Below, piece by piece: positions 55,101 to 61,585 of a DNA stretch of 61,585 nucleotides (its first letter is position 1; each line of letters starts with the position of its first letter). The stretch is from Microvirga arvi. Lineage in GTDB: Bacteria > Pseudomonadota > Alphaproteobacteria > Rhizobiales > Beijerinckiaceae. Made by a program: the position numbers and the translations under genes. The notes beneath the pieces were generated by a model. It was not told the origin of the DNA and did no database searches. It saw nothing but the letters and a program-made list of their open reading frames with translations. The stretch spans positions 1 through 61,585 of the forward strand of contig NZ_JAFEMD010000035.1 in the NCBI RefSeq assembly GCF_016892765.1, given 5' to 3'.

Positions 55101-58100
55101 GGCACCGATATCTTGAGGAACGTCGAGCTCCTCCGCTTCACCGACAGCGAGGAGGCCGTCGGCGTCAATCCCGGCGCCACGATTGACGGCACGGAGGCCG
55201 ATGACAGGCTCAGCGGCGGCACCGGCAACGACATCATCCGCGGCAAGGCCGGCTTCGACCACCTCAGCGGCGGCTTCGGTGCGGATCACATCACCGGTGA
55301 CGGCGGCAACGACGTCCTCGCTGGAAACTCGGGGGGCGATACCCTCGAAGGCGGAGAGGGCGACGATTCCCTCAACGGCGGCAGCGGCTCCGATCTTCTC
55401 ATCGGCGGGGACGATGCCGACCGGCTCGACGGTGGCGCCCACGACGATACGCTTCTGGGCGGCACCGGCGACGACGTCCTGACCGATGCCGACGGCTCGA
55501 ACCTGCTGCAGGGTGACGCCGGCAACGACCGGCTCAGCGGCATAGGCACGCTGTCGGGCGGCGAGGGCCTCGACACGATCGACGGCTCCGGTCTGCTCCA
55601 AGGTGATGGTGGGGACGACACCATCATCGGTTCGGGCACGCTCGATGGCGGCGCAGGCAGTGACGTGCTCCACGTCCGCTATGGCAGCACGGGTTTCGGT
55701 GGTGCCGGCGATGACCAACTCATGGGGTGGCTGCCCGGCTGGTGGGGTGATGGCGACCAGACGCTCGATGGTGGCACCGGCAACGACCTGATCGATGGCG
55801 GCTACGGCGAGGATGTGCTCCTCGGCGGCGCAGACAGCGACACGGTTCACGGCGGTGACGGACACGACAGCCTCGCCGGCGGCACAGGTGACGACACCCT
55901 GACCGGCGGCACAGGCGACGACACCATCGACGGCGGGCCCGGATACGACGTCGCGACGTTCTCAGGAGCCCGTGACCACTACTCCGTGATCAACGATGGC
56001 AGCGGGGGCTATCTGGTCGTGCACAACCGGGGAGGCGACGGAACGGATCGTCTCTCCGACATCAGCGTGATGCGGTTCACCGATGTCGATTTCGAACCCT
56101 CCGTTGCCCTGGCAGGTGCGATCAGCACGGGAACGTCCGGAGCGGATGTCCTCGAGGGAACAGCGTTCGACGACAGCATCACGGGCGCGGAAGGCGACGA
56201 CGTCCTCGCCGGAGGCAGCGGGCACGACCGGGTCGACGGCGGTGAGGGATCAGACACGATTGCCGGCGATGCTGGGAATGACGTGCTCACGGGTGGTGAC
56301 GGCGGCGACACGATCTCCGGCGGCGAGGGCGACGACCAGGTCGATGGTCAAGTTGGCGCCGACAGCATCGATGCCGGCGACGGCCGCGACACCGTCACGG
56401 GCGGCGCAGGTGACGATATCGTCGACGGCGGCCTTGGCAACGACGTGATCACGGACCACGACGGCAACAACCTCCTGCGCGGTGGAGACGGCACTGACAC
56501 GATCGCGGGCAACGGCACCCTGCAGGGTGGCGAGGGCGCCGACACGATCAGCGGATCCGGTCTCCTTCAGGGTGACGCCGGGGATGACCAACTCGTCGGC
56601 TCGGGCAGGCTTGAGGGCGGCGACGGCAACGACCTCCTGAACGTCGGCGCAGACGGCGTCGGCATCGGCGGCGACGGTGACGACCGGATCTCTACTTATT
56701 ACTGGTCCGGCAACGAACTGCTCGACGGCGGGTCTGGCGCCGACTCGATTGATGGCTACTGGGGCGACGACACGCTGCTCGGCGGCTCCGGCGATGACAC
56801 GCTTGCCGGCGGTGCCGGGAACGACATGATCTACGGTGGCTCCGGCTACGACAAGACCGTGTTCTCCGGAGCAAAGGCCGACTACACCATCATCAAGAAT
56901 GAAAATGGCACCTATACCGTCACGGACACCCGGTCCGGTACGCCGGACGGCACGGACACGCTCGTGGGCGTCGAGCTTGCGGTGTTCAATGACGGCGAGC
57001 TGGCCCTGGATCCGAGCCCCAATGCCGGCTTCACCCTGACGGGATCCGAAGCCGACGACATTCTCGTCGGTGATAGCGGCAACGACACCCTCCAGGGTCG
57101 CGGCGGCAACGACCGCCTCTCCGGCGACGATGCCGATGACCGGATCTCCGGCGAGGCCGGCAATGATGTGCTCAACGGCGATTCCGGGGCGGATACCCTG
57201 GACGGCGGCGAAGGCCTTGATCACCTCTATGGTGGTGACGGAAGCGACCGGCTTCTCGGGCAGGCCGACGATGACACCCTTGAGGGCGGGCACGGTGCCG
57301 ACACGCTCCTCGGCGGCGACGGCCATGACGTCCTGAGCGATCACAGCGGTGCCAACCTGCTTCAGGGCGAAGCGGGCGATGACAGCCTCTTCGGCAACGG
57401 CACGCTCGAGGGCGGTCTCGGATCCGACTATCTGTCGGGCACCGGTGTGCTGTCCGGCGGCGAGGGTGACGACACGGTCACCGGCACCGGAAGCCTGTCG
57501 GGTGATGCAGGTCACGACCGGATTTCAGGTTACGGCACCCTGTCCGGAGGTGACGGGAACGACACCCTCCACGTCGGGCACGGCGGCACCGGCACCGGCG
57601 GGATCGGCGACGACACGCTCGTCGGCTGGGATGGGTACCACGTCTATGACGGCGATCAGAACCTCGCCGGCCAGGACGGCAACGACAGCATCGACGGGCG
57701 CTGGGGCTATGACACCCTGAGCGGCGGAACCGGCAGCGATACGATCCGCGGCGGCCAGCAGAACGATACGGTCGACGGCGGGGAAGGATCCGACATCGCG
57801 ATCCTCGACGGCCAGCGCGATCACTACTCCGTCATCTTCGATGCGGTGACCGGCGCATACATTACGGTTGCGAACCGGTCCGAGGAGGGAACGGATACAC
57901 TGACGGGCGTCGAGACCGCGCGCTTCCCGGACATCGACTTCGTCCTCTCCGAGGCCGAGACGGGCCGCATCGTGAGCGGTGTTGCCAGCACGGGTGGCGC
58001 CCTTACGGGCGGGGCCTTCGACGACAGCGTCGTCGGCGGCGCCGGTGACGATCTTCTGTCCGGGCTTGACGGCCACGACCAGATCGTCGGCGATGGCGGC

Positions 58101-61100
58101 AACGACACCATCGATGCGGGCGACGGCAACGACGTCGTTCAGGCGGGCGAGGGCAACGACAGCGTCGATGGCGGCTTGGGTGATGACATTCTGCACGGCG
58201 GCGAAGGAGCCAACACCATTACGGGAGCCGGCGGACACGACACCATCACGAGCGGCAGCGGCGATGACGTGATCGAAGGGGGCGACGGGAACGATGTCAT
58301 ATCCGCTGGCGCAGGCGAGAACTCGCTGTCGGGCGGCGAAGGCAACGACACCCTGAGTGGTGACGGCCGTCTCGCGGGCGATTCAGGTGACGATAATCTG
58401 TCCGGCACCGGCGTGCTTGCCGGCGGCGACGGCGACGACGCTCTGTACGGTTCGGGCGAACTCACCGGCGATGCTGGAAACGACCATCTGGCCGGTTGGG
58501 GCGTGCTCTCCGGGGGCGAGGGCAGTGACACGCTGCTCGTCGGTGACGGCGGCCAGGGCATGGGAGGCTCGGGCGATGACACGCTTGCAGGCTGGGGACC
58601 GGGCTGGGCGGATGGCAGCCAGCAGCTCGATGGCGGGGCCGGCAATGACGTCATCCATGGCAACTACGGTAATGACAGGCTCGATGGCGGGGCCGACAAC
58701 GACACGCTTGACGGTGGCGAGGGCGACGACACCCTGATGGGCGGAGCGGGCGCCGACGTTCTCATCGGCGGCGGCGGCAACGACAAGATCCGGGGCGATG
58801 CCCTCGATGTTGTGCGCTATTCGGGTAACCGGAATGACTACACGGTGGTCGAGAATGACGACGGCACCGTCACGGTCACCGACAACCGGGCCGGGTCGCC
58901 GGATGGCACCGACATTCTGGTCGGCATCCGCACCCTTGAATTTGCGGACGCGGATTATACGGCCAAGGCCAACCCAGGAATCACGATCGTCGGCACGGCC
59001 GGCGGCGACATCATCTCGGATCATTCGAACAACGGCCTGGCCAATGCCGGCTCGGGCGACGACAGCATCCTTGGTGGCGAGGGCGACGACGAACTCCACG
59101 GGCTTGCCGGAGCCGACCTGATCATCGGCGGAGCCGGGAGCGACACCCTTCATGGTGGAACCGAGGCCGACATTCTCCACGGCGGCGATGACACCGACTT
59201 CATCGACGGTGGCGTCGGGGACGACGTGATCGTCGGCGGCGAGGGATCGGACACGGTTCTCGGTGGCGCGGGCGAGGATGTCATCAGCGGCGATGCGGAC
59301 GGTGAAACCGGCGACGACCTGATCCATGGCGGCGCCGACAATGACGTGATCGCGGGCGACCTCGGTGCCGACCGGCTCTACGGTGACGAAGGGGCCGACG
59401 TCCTCATGGGTGGCCAGGGGGATGACAGCCTCGACGGCGGTCTGGGCGATGACGTGCTGTCCGGCGATGCCGGCGATGACGTCATCACCGACCTGATCGG
59501 CTACAACGTCATGATCGGCGGCGCCGGCAATGACGTTCTCACGGGCTCAGGCCTGATCGACGGCGGCGCCGACGACGACACGCTCACGGGCGGAGCCGGC
59601 GACGACATCCTCAGCGGCGGCATCGGGGACGATGTCGTCGTCATCAACGGACTGCGCGGTCACTACACCATTACGCAAACGCCGGACGGACTGCGCGTTA
59701 TCGCGAACCGGGGTAATACCGGCAGCGACCTCCTGGTCGGCGTCGAGACCCTGCGGTTCATCGACGGCGACGTGGTGGCCGCCGGCGGAAGCTTGATCGT
59801 CGGAACGGCGGAGGCCGACACCCGTGCCGGCACCGGGCTCGACGACATCATGCAGGGTGGCGACGGCGCGGACATCCTTGACGGCGATGCCGGCAATGAT
59901 CGGCTTGAGGGCGGTGGCGACGCCGACCTGCTGCGGGGCGGCGCCGGCCATGACGTGCTGAGCGGCGGGTCCGCGGGCGATACGCTGGACGGCGGTGACG
60001 GTGACGACATCCTGGACAGTGGTGACGGGGCCGATTCGATCGAAGGCGGCCTTGGCAACGACACTGTCGCGGCCGGCTTCGGCAACGACACGGTGCTGGG
60101 CGGAGACGGAGACGACAACATCTCCGGCGGCAACAACCAGGACCTGCTGGTGGGCGGCCTCGGGCACGACCGGATCCAGGGCGAGCATGGCGATGACACG
60201 CTGCAGGGCGGTGCCGGCAACGACACCCTCACGGACGAGCAGGGCCTCAACCTTCTCCAGGGTGAGGAAGGCAACGACACCCTGATCGGTTCGGGCACCC
60301 TCGAAGGCGGTGACGGCGACGACCAGCTATGGGCGGCAGCCGGATCCATCGGTTTCGGCGGCACCGGAAACGACACGGTGTCCGGCAGCGACTACGGTGG
60401 CGAGTCCCTCGACGGCGGTGCCGACAACGACCTAGTCAGCGGCCGTGCCGGAAACGACACCCTGAGCGGTGGTGACGGGGCGGACACCCTGGAAGGCGGC
60501 GACGGCATCGACATCCTCAACGGAGGCGAGGGTGACGACCTGCTCACGGGCGGGGCCGGCGACGACGTGATCGATGGCGGCAAGGGCCACGACATCGCGG
60601 CCTATGCCGGACCCCGCAGCCAGTACACGGTGACCCGCGACGGCCAGGGCGGCTATTACGTCGTCGACAACTTCCCGGAAAACGGAAGCGACGGCTTCGA
60701 TCACATCGTGAACGTGGAGGAGTTGCGCTTCGGCACCGAAGTCTTCATTCCGACGGAGAGCAACACGGGCGTGGCCAACCGCGGCTCGGACGCCGACGAC
60801 ACCCTGGAGGGCGATGCGGAGCCGAACATCCTGCTGGGCCTCGGCGGCAACGACAGCCTGACGGGCCATGCCGGAAGCGACATCCTCGACGGCGGCGATG
60901 GGGCCGACACTCTCGACGGCGGTGCGGGCGACGACACGCTGCAGGGCGGCAATCATGATGACGTGATCGTGCTGACCGGGACACGCGCCGACTATCGAGT
61001 GGAGCGGCTCGAGAGCAACTCGTTCCGCATCATCGACATCCGCGATGGCGCGCCCGACGGGACCGACACGGTCCACGAGGTCGAGTTCGTCCAGTTCTCG

Positions 61101-61585
61101 GATGGCCTCGTCACGGTGACGGAGCTACTTCCTGCCGCGAATGCACGGCCTGAATTCACCTCGGGCGACACGGCGGGTTACGCGATCGAGCCGCTGACCG
61201 GGACGGATGCAGTCACGACATCGGGAGAGCTGTCGTTCGTCGATGCCGATCTGGACGACCTCCATGCGGTCGTCGTGGTGCCTCGATCCGCCGAGCCGCT
61301 TGGCACGCTGTCGACGGTGCTCACCGACACCACGGGCATCGGCGGCGAGGGCAGGGTCCGTTGGACCTACTCGGTCGATTCCGCAAAGATCGACAGGCTT
61401 GCCGCGAACGAGACGGTGGTGGAGACCTTCACGATCCGCCTCTCCGACGGACGGGAGGGATATGCGGAGCGCACCATCACCGTCACCGTGACGGGAACGA
61501 ACGACGCTCCGGTTGTGTCTGGTGCGGTGGAGGGGCTTGCCAGCGAGGACGGTGCTTCCGTCAGCCTCAGCGCGCTGGCCAATGC
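46161..61585 (+). CDS. Giant RTX calcium-binding repeat protein, 3' end outside window
   Basis: Open from GTG 46161 to the window edge without a stop (5,141 complete codons). An in-frame TAG at 46137-46139 and GGGGG six to ten bases upstream fix the start. Layout: an N-terminal domain of about 110 residues (beginning VAIFNIVNAFGF) without a Sec signal; RTX nonapeptides with VDYR/INIE-type spacers (46.5-48.2 kb); a nidogen-like domain (48.23-48.86 kb); eight serralysin-C-like modules (48.9-54.4 kb); eight modules of a second type (54.4-61.1 kb); then a VCBS-like beta domain ending NDAP and continuing. GGxGxDxLx motifs bind Ca2+ and fold outside the cell. Such proteins leave by type I secretion through a C-terminal signal, not visible here. 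Probably a surface adhesin or biofilm protein; a hidden catalytic domain downstream cannot be excluded. Confidence 0.92.
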   Translation, partial: MAIFNIVNAFGFSPFNFFPGAGVSEGEATSTSKTYTFLASNGQMRTVLVTGTAGAAGAIDAIHSVTLLDGSTVLAEFTEVADVPLSVFESAWLVETGTPNDVFSLLLGEGSVINAGYGDDRLVGSLGDDVFNGNGDGVNTIDYADYSNDPARTRGISVDLANGDPSDATGVVHTVDDAGSIVETDILHSVSGVYATRFDDTLVGDNRQNDFYAGLGNDTIDGGGDTDYLIYNAEPRTTGIKVEFTSAAGGTVTGEGGSETDTFSGIEAVYGTAHADQFKGAEGFQRFRGFAGNDTFDGGTGNDEVDYRNDAAVGGSGVVVDLSVVDANGYVTAQGANGDQDKLINIEWLRGSRNADTLGGTDAANRLRGDAGDDTLIGRGGNDTLDGGAGFDLVDYSRDGRTVGVTIDLVQGQAWNGLSETAPATGEVDTLIAIEDAIGTAHDDRFIGTDSGEESFIGGLGNDTVSGGTGLTPEGYRAVDALNYHRGYNAEITSKGITVTFSQEVEGSGTVTFNDGNGGINAAAGTDTFDGIERVRGTAGDDTFIGGAGFQSFRGLAGNDTFDGGDGFDQVDYRRDAGTGNTNGVSVDLQTGIATGASGDTDTLINIEEVRGTANADTLTGDDLSNNLFGEEGNDNIDGGGGSDYLQGGLGNDTIIDREGANYLDGGEGDDILDAADVQAPFVTTETAAGYLTAGNTLINGLGGPAGFGENMLAQGDDNVSELIDLTSVFGAQGLNFFGRTVTSFAVATNGFITFDAATSYPWDAPYIAAYQYDGVTWNTPAEPTPGGNSTGSGRVWWHLDPENHVITITWDDTSDYTTPENRNAFQLQLIGNTNGTGDFNVVVRHETVESFGSVSYDNGVGATGSIPVPSNDPRLLDETVGNTGIVGVNVLEVRREWQGDNLSGGDGNDVLLGGSGNDQLEGGSGADTLDGGASQDTATYWSAMSGVVADLSDGSNNQGDAAGDVYLNIENLDGTHYNDTLRGDEAANFIFAGDGDDLVEGKGGDDHLNGWMGNDTLLGGEGNDEFQDSEGANVIDGGAGDDAVYGVGEGTGADTLTGGAGRDTYHFSWTPDAAVDVIADFAAGPGGDLISLDNLWNLIDYYGGDSPFISGHLRIIQDGADAVLQINQDALGDDWVDALRLQNVQSTTLAADNFNPRYSPDGTGQIIIGDASGEELFGTPENDTVDGAGGDDFLFGGSGHDSIIGGQGNDNLEGGSGNDTLNGGDGDDTLSDYSGTNVMDGGAGADTFYNVSSSGSGTDTLSGGEGLDRYSLNWSSGDAADVITDFQTGPGGDVVSIYNVLPFDLPFDASPFASGHLRLIQDGADSILQVSETAVEEVVWTTALRFSNVNVDAFTRDNFEPSFSPTGEGENWSGTVDADYHSGTADNDILDGQDGNDNLHGSGGHDSVMGGAGSDNISGGSGNDTLLGGEGDDFLNDVQGSNVLDGGAGNDMFSGVSFGTGADTLTGGEGQDIYYLNPGFWEVGGTYVADTITDFASGASGDRIDLTSTLSNLSGYTWGDNPFTTGYLRFEQRGADSVLQMDQDGAGADNGWIDLLVLKNVTADSLTVDNFMPGFPLTEEGETIIGQDGVDDSFTGTAANDTISGLSGSDTLYGQSGNDILDGGANADYLSGDNGNDLVQGGTGNDTTYGGAGDDTLQGGEGDDILDDWEGVNVQDGGAGNDTFRDVSYGSGADTLTGGEGQDTYVLNAYYWAPDAQYVADTITDFTAGENGDRIDLNGVLGSLTGYSWSENPFTTGFLQVVQRGEDAVLQMDRDAGGVERVWVDLLVLKNITAGDLSADNFVPNYSIDGRGKVINGADGVDDSLTGTVDNDTISGLSGSDVVWADAGHDSVSGGEGNDSLYGQSGNDTLDGGADNDYLSSDSGNDVILGGAGDDALYGGAGDDTLQGGDGNDILGDSDGTNVQDGGAGDDIFQSVASGTGADTLTGGEGQDTYYLSPNYWVSESTYVADTVTDFTPGAGGDRIDLSNAFYSLSSYNWSDNPFTTGYLRFDQRGTDAVLQIDRDGAGTGNDWVDLLILKNVTVGSLTSDNFVPGFSLTDEGDVIDGTEGGDSLTGTTNSDTISGLAGNDYLYGQSGNDTLDGGADADYLTGENGNDFVRGGTGNDTLYGGAGDDRLEGGAGDDTLNDYQGPNVQDGGEGNDTFQNVSYGTGADTLTGGEGQDTYQLSLSWGAADLVADTITDFAAGTSGDRIDLTYALQYLTGYAWGENPFTTGYLRLEQRDGDTVLQIDRDGTGADQNWLDVLVLRNVVAGDLTADNFVPSYSHTGEGEVIEGADDAGDNLTGTASNDTISGLGGNDVLWGDAGHDSMLGGEGSDQLYGQSGHDTLDGGADADYLSGDGGNDLVQGGLGSDSLYGGAGGDTLQGGEDDDTLNDYEGANVLDGGAGNDTFQNVAYGDGADTLTGGEGQDTYVLSPVYWVADATYVADTITDFATGTAGDRIDLTNALYNMTGYVWGENPFTTGYLRLEQRGADAVLQTDRDGAGTERIPVDLLVLKNVTVEDLVAGNFVPPHSPAGEVNVIDGADGVNDYLTGTVAADAISGFSGDDTVYAGSGHDSVLGGEGNDSLHGQSGNDTLSGGEGNDTLNDHEGANVQDGGVGNDTFWNVSYGTGADTLSGGDGQDTYHVSWYPGSAADVITDFTAGASGDQLDLSGLLSYVQGYAYGTNPFLTGHVRLEARDGKTILQIDQDGSGTDQGWIDVLVLEGVQPADLTVDNFSPSYSPDGKGRLIVGTVDGEALYGTLSADTIEAGDGNDSVYGDQGNDSITGGAGADGLYGQAGDDTLLGGADNDYLSDGEGDNFLAGEDGDDQVHGSGTLSGGEGNDYVTGTGQLSGDAGNDTLAGSGTLDGGLGDDTVSVLNGTGLGGEGNDTLTGTYSGYESGVELLDGGAGDDTLDGRAGDDTLLGGDGQDTVLAGAGSDSIDGGAGYDTVELSGRRADYTVITVDGVTTIVDNRAGSPDGTDILRNVELLRFTDSEEAVGVNPGATIDGTEADDRLSGGTGNDIIRGKAGFDHLSGGFGADHITGDGGNDVLAGNSGGDTLEGGEGDDSLNGGSGSDLLIGGDDADRLDGGAHDDTLLGGTGDDVLTDADGSNLLQGDAGNDRLSGIGTLSGGEGLDTIDGSGLLQGDGGDDTIIGSGTLDGGAGSDVLHVRYGSTGFGGAGDDQLMGWLPGWWGDGDQTLDGGTGNDLIDGGYGEDVLLGGADSDTVHGGDGHDSLAGGTGDDTLTGGTGDDTIDGGPGYDVATFSGARDHYSVINDGSGGYLVVHNRGGDGTDRLSDISVMRFTDVDFEPSVALAGAISTGTSGADVLEGTAFDDSITGAEGDDVLAGGSGHDRVDGGEGSDTIAGDAGNDVLTGGDGGDTISGGEGDDQVDGQVGADSIDAGDGRDTVTGGAGDDIVDGGLGNDVITDHDGNNLLRGGDGTDTIAGNGTLQGGEGADTISGSGLLQGDAGDDQLVGSGRLEGGDGNDLLNVGADGVGIGGDGDDRISTYYWSGNELLDGGSGADSIDGYWGDDTLLGGSGDDTLAGGAGNDMIYGGSGYDKTVFSGAKADYTIIKNENGTYTVTDTRSGTPDGTDTLVGVELAVFNDGELALDPSPNAGFTLTGSEADDILVGDSGNDTLQGRGGNDRLSGDDADDRISGEAGNDVLNGDSGADTLDGGEGLDHLYGGDGSDRLLGQADDDTLEGGHGADTLLGGDGHDVLSDHSGANLLQGEAGDDSLFGNGTLEGGLGSDYLSGTGVLSGGEGDDTVTGTGSLSGDAGHDRISGYGTLSGGDGNDTLHVGHGGTGTGGIGDDTLVGWDGYHVYDGDQNLAGQDGNDSIDGRWGYDTLSGGTGSDTIRGGQQNDTVDGGEGSDIAILDGQRDHYSVIFDAVTGAYITVANRSEEGTDTLTGVETARFPDIDFVLSEAETGRIVSGVASTGGALTGGAFDDSVVGGAGDDLLSGLDGHDQIVGDGGNDTIDAGDGNDVVQAGEGNDSVDGGLGDDILHGGEGANTITGAGGHDTITSGSGDDVIEGGDGNDVISAGAGENSLSGGEGNDTLSGDGRLAGDSGDDNLSGTGVLAGGDGDDALYGSGELTGDAGNDHLAGWGVLSGGEGSDTLLVGDGGQGMGGSGDDTLAGWGPGWADGSQQLDGGAGNDVIHGNYGNDRLDGGADNDTLDGGEGDDTLMGGAGADVLIGGGGNDKIRGDALDVVRYSGNRNDYTVVENDDGTVTVTDNRAGSPDGTDILVGIRTLEFADADYTAKANPGITIVGTAGGDIISDHSNNGLANAGSGDDSILGGEGDDELHGLAGADLIIGGAGSDTLHGGTEADILHGGDDTDFIDGGVGDDVIVGGEGSDTVLGGAGEDVISGDADGETGDDLIHGGADNDVIAGDLGADRLYGDEGADVLMGGQGDDSLDGGLGDDVLSGDAGDDVITDLIGYNVMIGGAGNDVLTGSGLIDGGADDDTLTGGAGDDILSGGIGDDVVVINGLRGHYTITQTPDGLRVIANRGNTGSDLLVGVETLRFIDGDVVAAGGSLIVGTAEADTRAGTGLDDIMQGGDGADILDGDAGNDRLEGGGDADLLRGGAGHDVLSGGSAGDTLDGGDGDDILDSGDGADSIEGGLGNDTVAAGFGNDTVLGGDGDDNISGGNNQDLLVGGLGHDRIQGEHGDDTLQGGAGNDTLTDEQGLNLLQGEEGNDTLIGSGTLEGGDGDDQLWAAAGSIGFGGTGNDTVSGSDYGGESLDGGADNDLVSGRAGNDTLSGGDGADTLEGGDGIDILNGGEGDDLLTGGAGDDVIDGGKGHDIAAYAGPRSQYTVTRDGQGGYYVVDNFPENGSDGFDHIVNVEELRFGTEVFIPTESNTGVANRGSDADDTLEGDAEPNILLGLGGNDSLTGHAGSDILDGGDGADTLDGGAGDDTLQGGNHDDVIVLTGTRADYRVERLESNSFRIIDIRDGAPDGTDTVHEVEFVQFSDGLVTVTELLPAANARPEFTSGDTAGYAIEPLTGTDAVTTSGELSFVDADLDDLHAVVVVPRSAEPLGTLSTVLTDTTGIGGEGRVRWTYSVDSAKIDRLAANETVVETFTIRLSDGREGYAERTITVTVTGTNDAPVVSGAVEGLASEDGASVSLSALAN
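48230..48855 (+). other. Nidogen-like (NIDO) domain inside the RTX protein
   Basis: Translation gives VTSFAVATNGFITFDAATSY, PYIAAYQYDGVTWN, GRVWWHLDPENHVITITWDD and NRNAFQLQLIGNTNGTGDFN. This follows the NIDO order: NTNGFITF, P-x-IAAY, VWW...ITW, and NaFQLqLI...G.DF. NIDO domains are found in extracellular adhesion proteins. It is the only non-RTX domain recognised in the first half of the protein. Confidence 0.65.
48880..54400 (+). repeat. Eight tandem serralysin-C-like modules (about 200-250 codons each)
   Basis: Each copy has RTX nonapeptides, then GADTLTGGEGQDTY, then D-x-ITDF-x-x-G...GD-x-ID/SL, then NPFTTGYLR or a variant, then a V-LQ-D-DG stretch and LVLKNV-x-x-x-x-L-x-x-DNF. The DxITDF marker lies near 49393, 50003, 50630, 51321, 52070, 52756, 53500 and 54126, so spacing varies between about 610 and 750 bases with the number of nonapeptides. 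Copies three to seven are the most alike. Confidence 0.8.
54400..61130 (+). repeat. Second repeat type: RTX blocks closed by a YTV...GTD...ELRF unit
   Basis: Eight blocks of RTX nonapeptides, each closed by a beta unit of the form SG-x-R-x-DYTV...DNR-x-G-x-PDGTD-x-L-x-x-VE-x-x-RF-x-D. These units lie near 55020, 55960, 56865, 57805, 58815, 59645, 60600 and 60975. The interval is about 830-1000 bases except the last, which is shorter. Blocks carry bare GSGTLSGGEG/GSGLLQGD-type interruptions. Confidence 0.8.

Noticed and set aside
46161..61585. Repeats read as a CRISPR array or other DNA-level repeat
   Set aside because: The periodicity is that of codons for GGxGxDxLx nonapeptides with synonymous variation, not identical DNA repeats with unique spacers.

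Overview
The window looks like a GC-rich alphaproteobacterial chromosome or megaplasmid of the Hyphomicrobiales (Rhizobiales). The Methylobacterium/Microvirga neighbourhood is my best guess. This rests on protein flavour, the types of insertion sequence, GTG/ATG starts with GGAGG-type ribosome sites, and a palindromic intergenic repeat near 37.3 kb of a type I recall from Rhizobiales genomes. No rRNA gene, complete tRNA gene, CRISPR array or replication origin was seen.

Region 1 (1-19.5 kb) is a decaying accessory region. It holds remnants of three IS110-family transposases (C-terminal scrap at 0.3-0.48 kb, N-terminal scrap at 1.2-1.6 kb, truncated copy at 2.0-2.6 kb), a full-length IS110/IS1111-type copy with a nonsense codon (5.4-6.4 kb), an intact IS630-type element with a divergent HTH passenger gene and TA duplications (2726-4216), and an intact IS5-type element with a -1 frameshift (16301-17134). 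Between them lie GTP cyclohydrolase I (folE), a PACE-type efflux protein, many small unrecognised proteins, hairpins and short dispersed repeats. A TlpA-like thioredoxin, a PCu(A)C copper chaperone and a NarL-type sensor kinase lacking its usual phospho-accepting His follow.

Region 2 (19.8-36.7 kb) is a copper-enzyme and secretion block on the plus strand: a Tat-exported multicopper oxidase, a second multicopper oxidase, two SCO-type copper chaperones, then with only a 15-base gap a type II secretion system: gspG, L-like, M-like, C-like, D, E, F, H, I, J. gspK, a prepilin peptidase (gspO) and a LuxR/NarL-family response regulator follow on the minus strand. The layout suggests a type II system whose cargo includes folded, metallated oxidases.

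Region 3 (38.0-61.6 kb) is a type I secretion module: an ABC exporter and an HlyD-type adaptor, a MarR regulator, a membrane sensor kinase with a single-domain response regulator, and a giant RTX protein that starts at GTG 46161 and is still open at the window edge (at least 5,141 codons). The RTX protein carries a nidogen-like domain, eight serralysin-C-like modules, eight modules of a second kind, and a VCBS-like domain at the truncated end. The ABC/HlyD pair is its likely exporter. A NarL-like 7-2-7 dyad lies just before the RTX gene and a related one before gspD, so the response regulator may link both secretion routes. This last point is inference.
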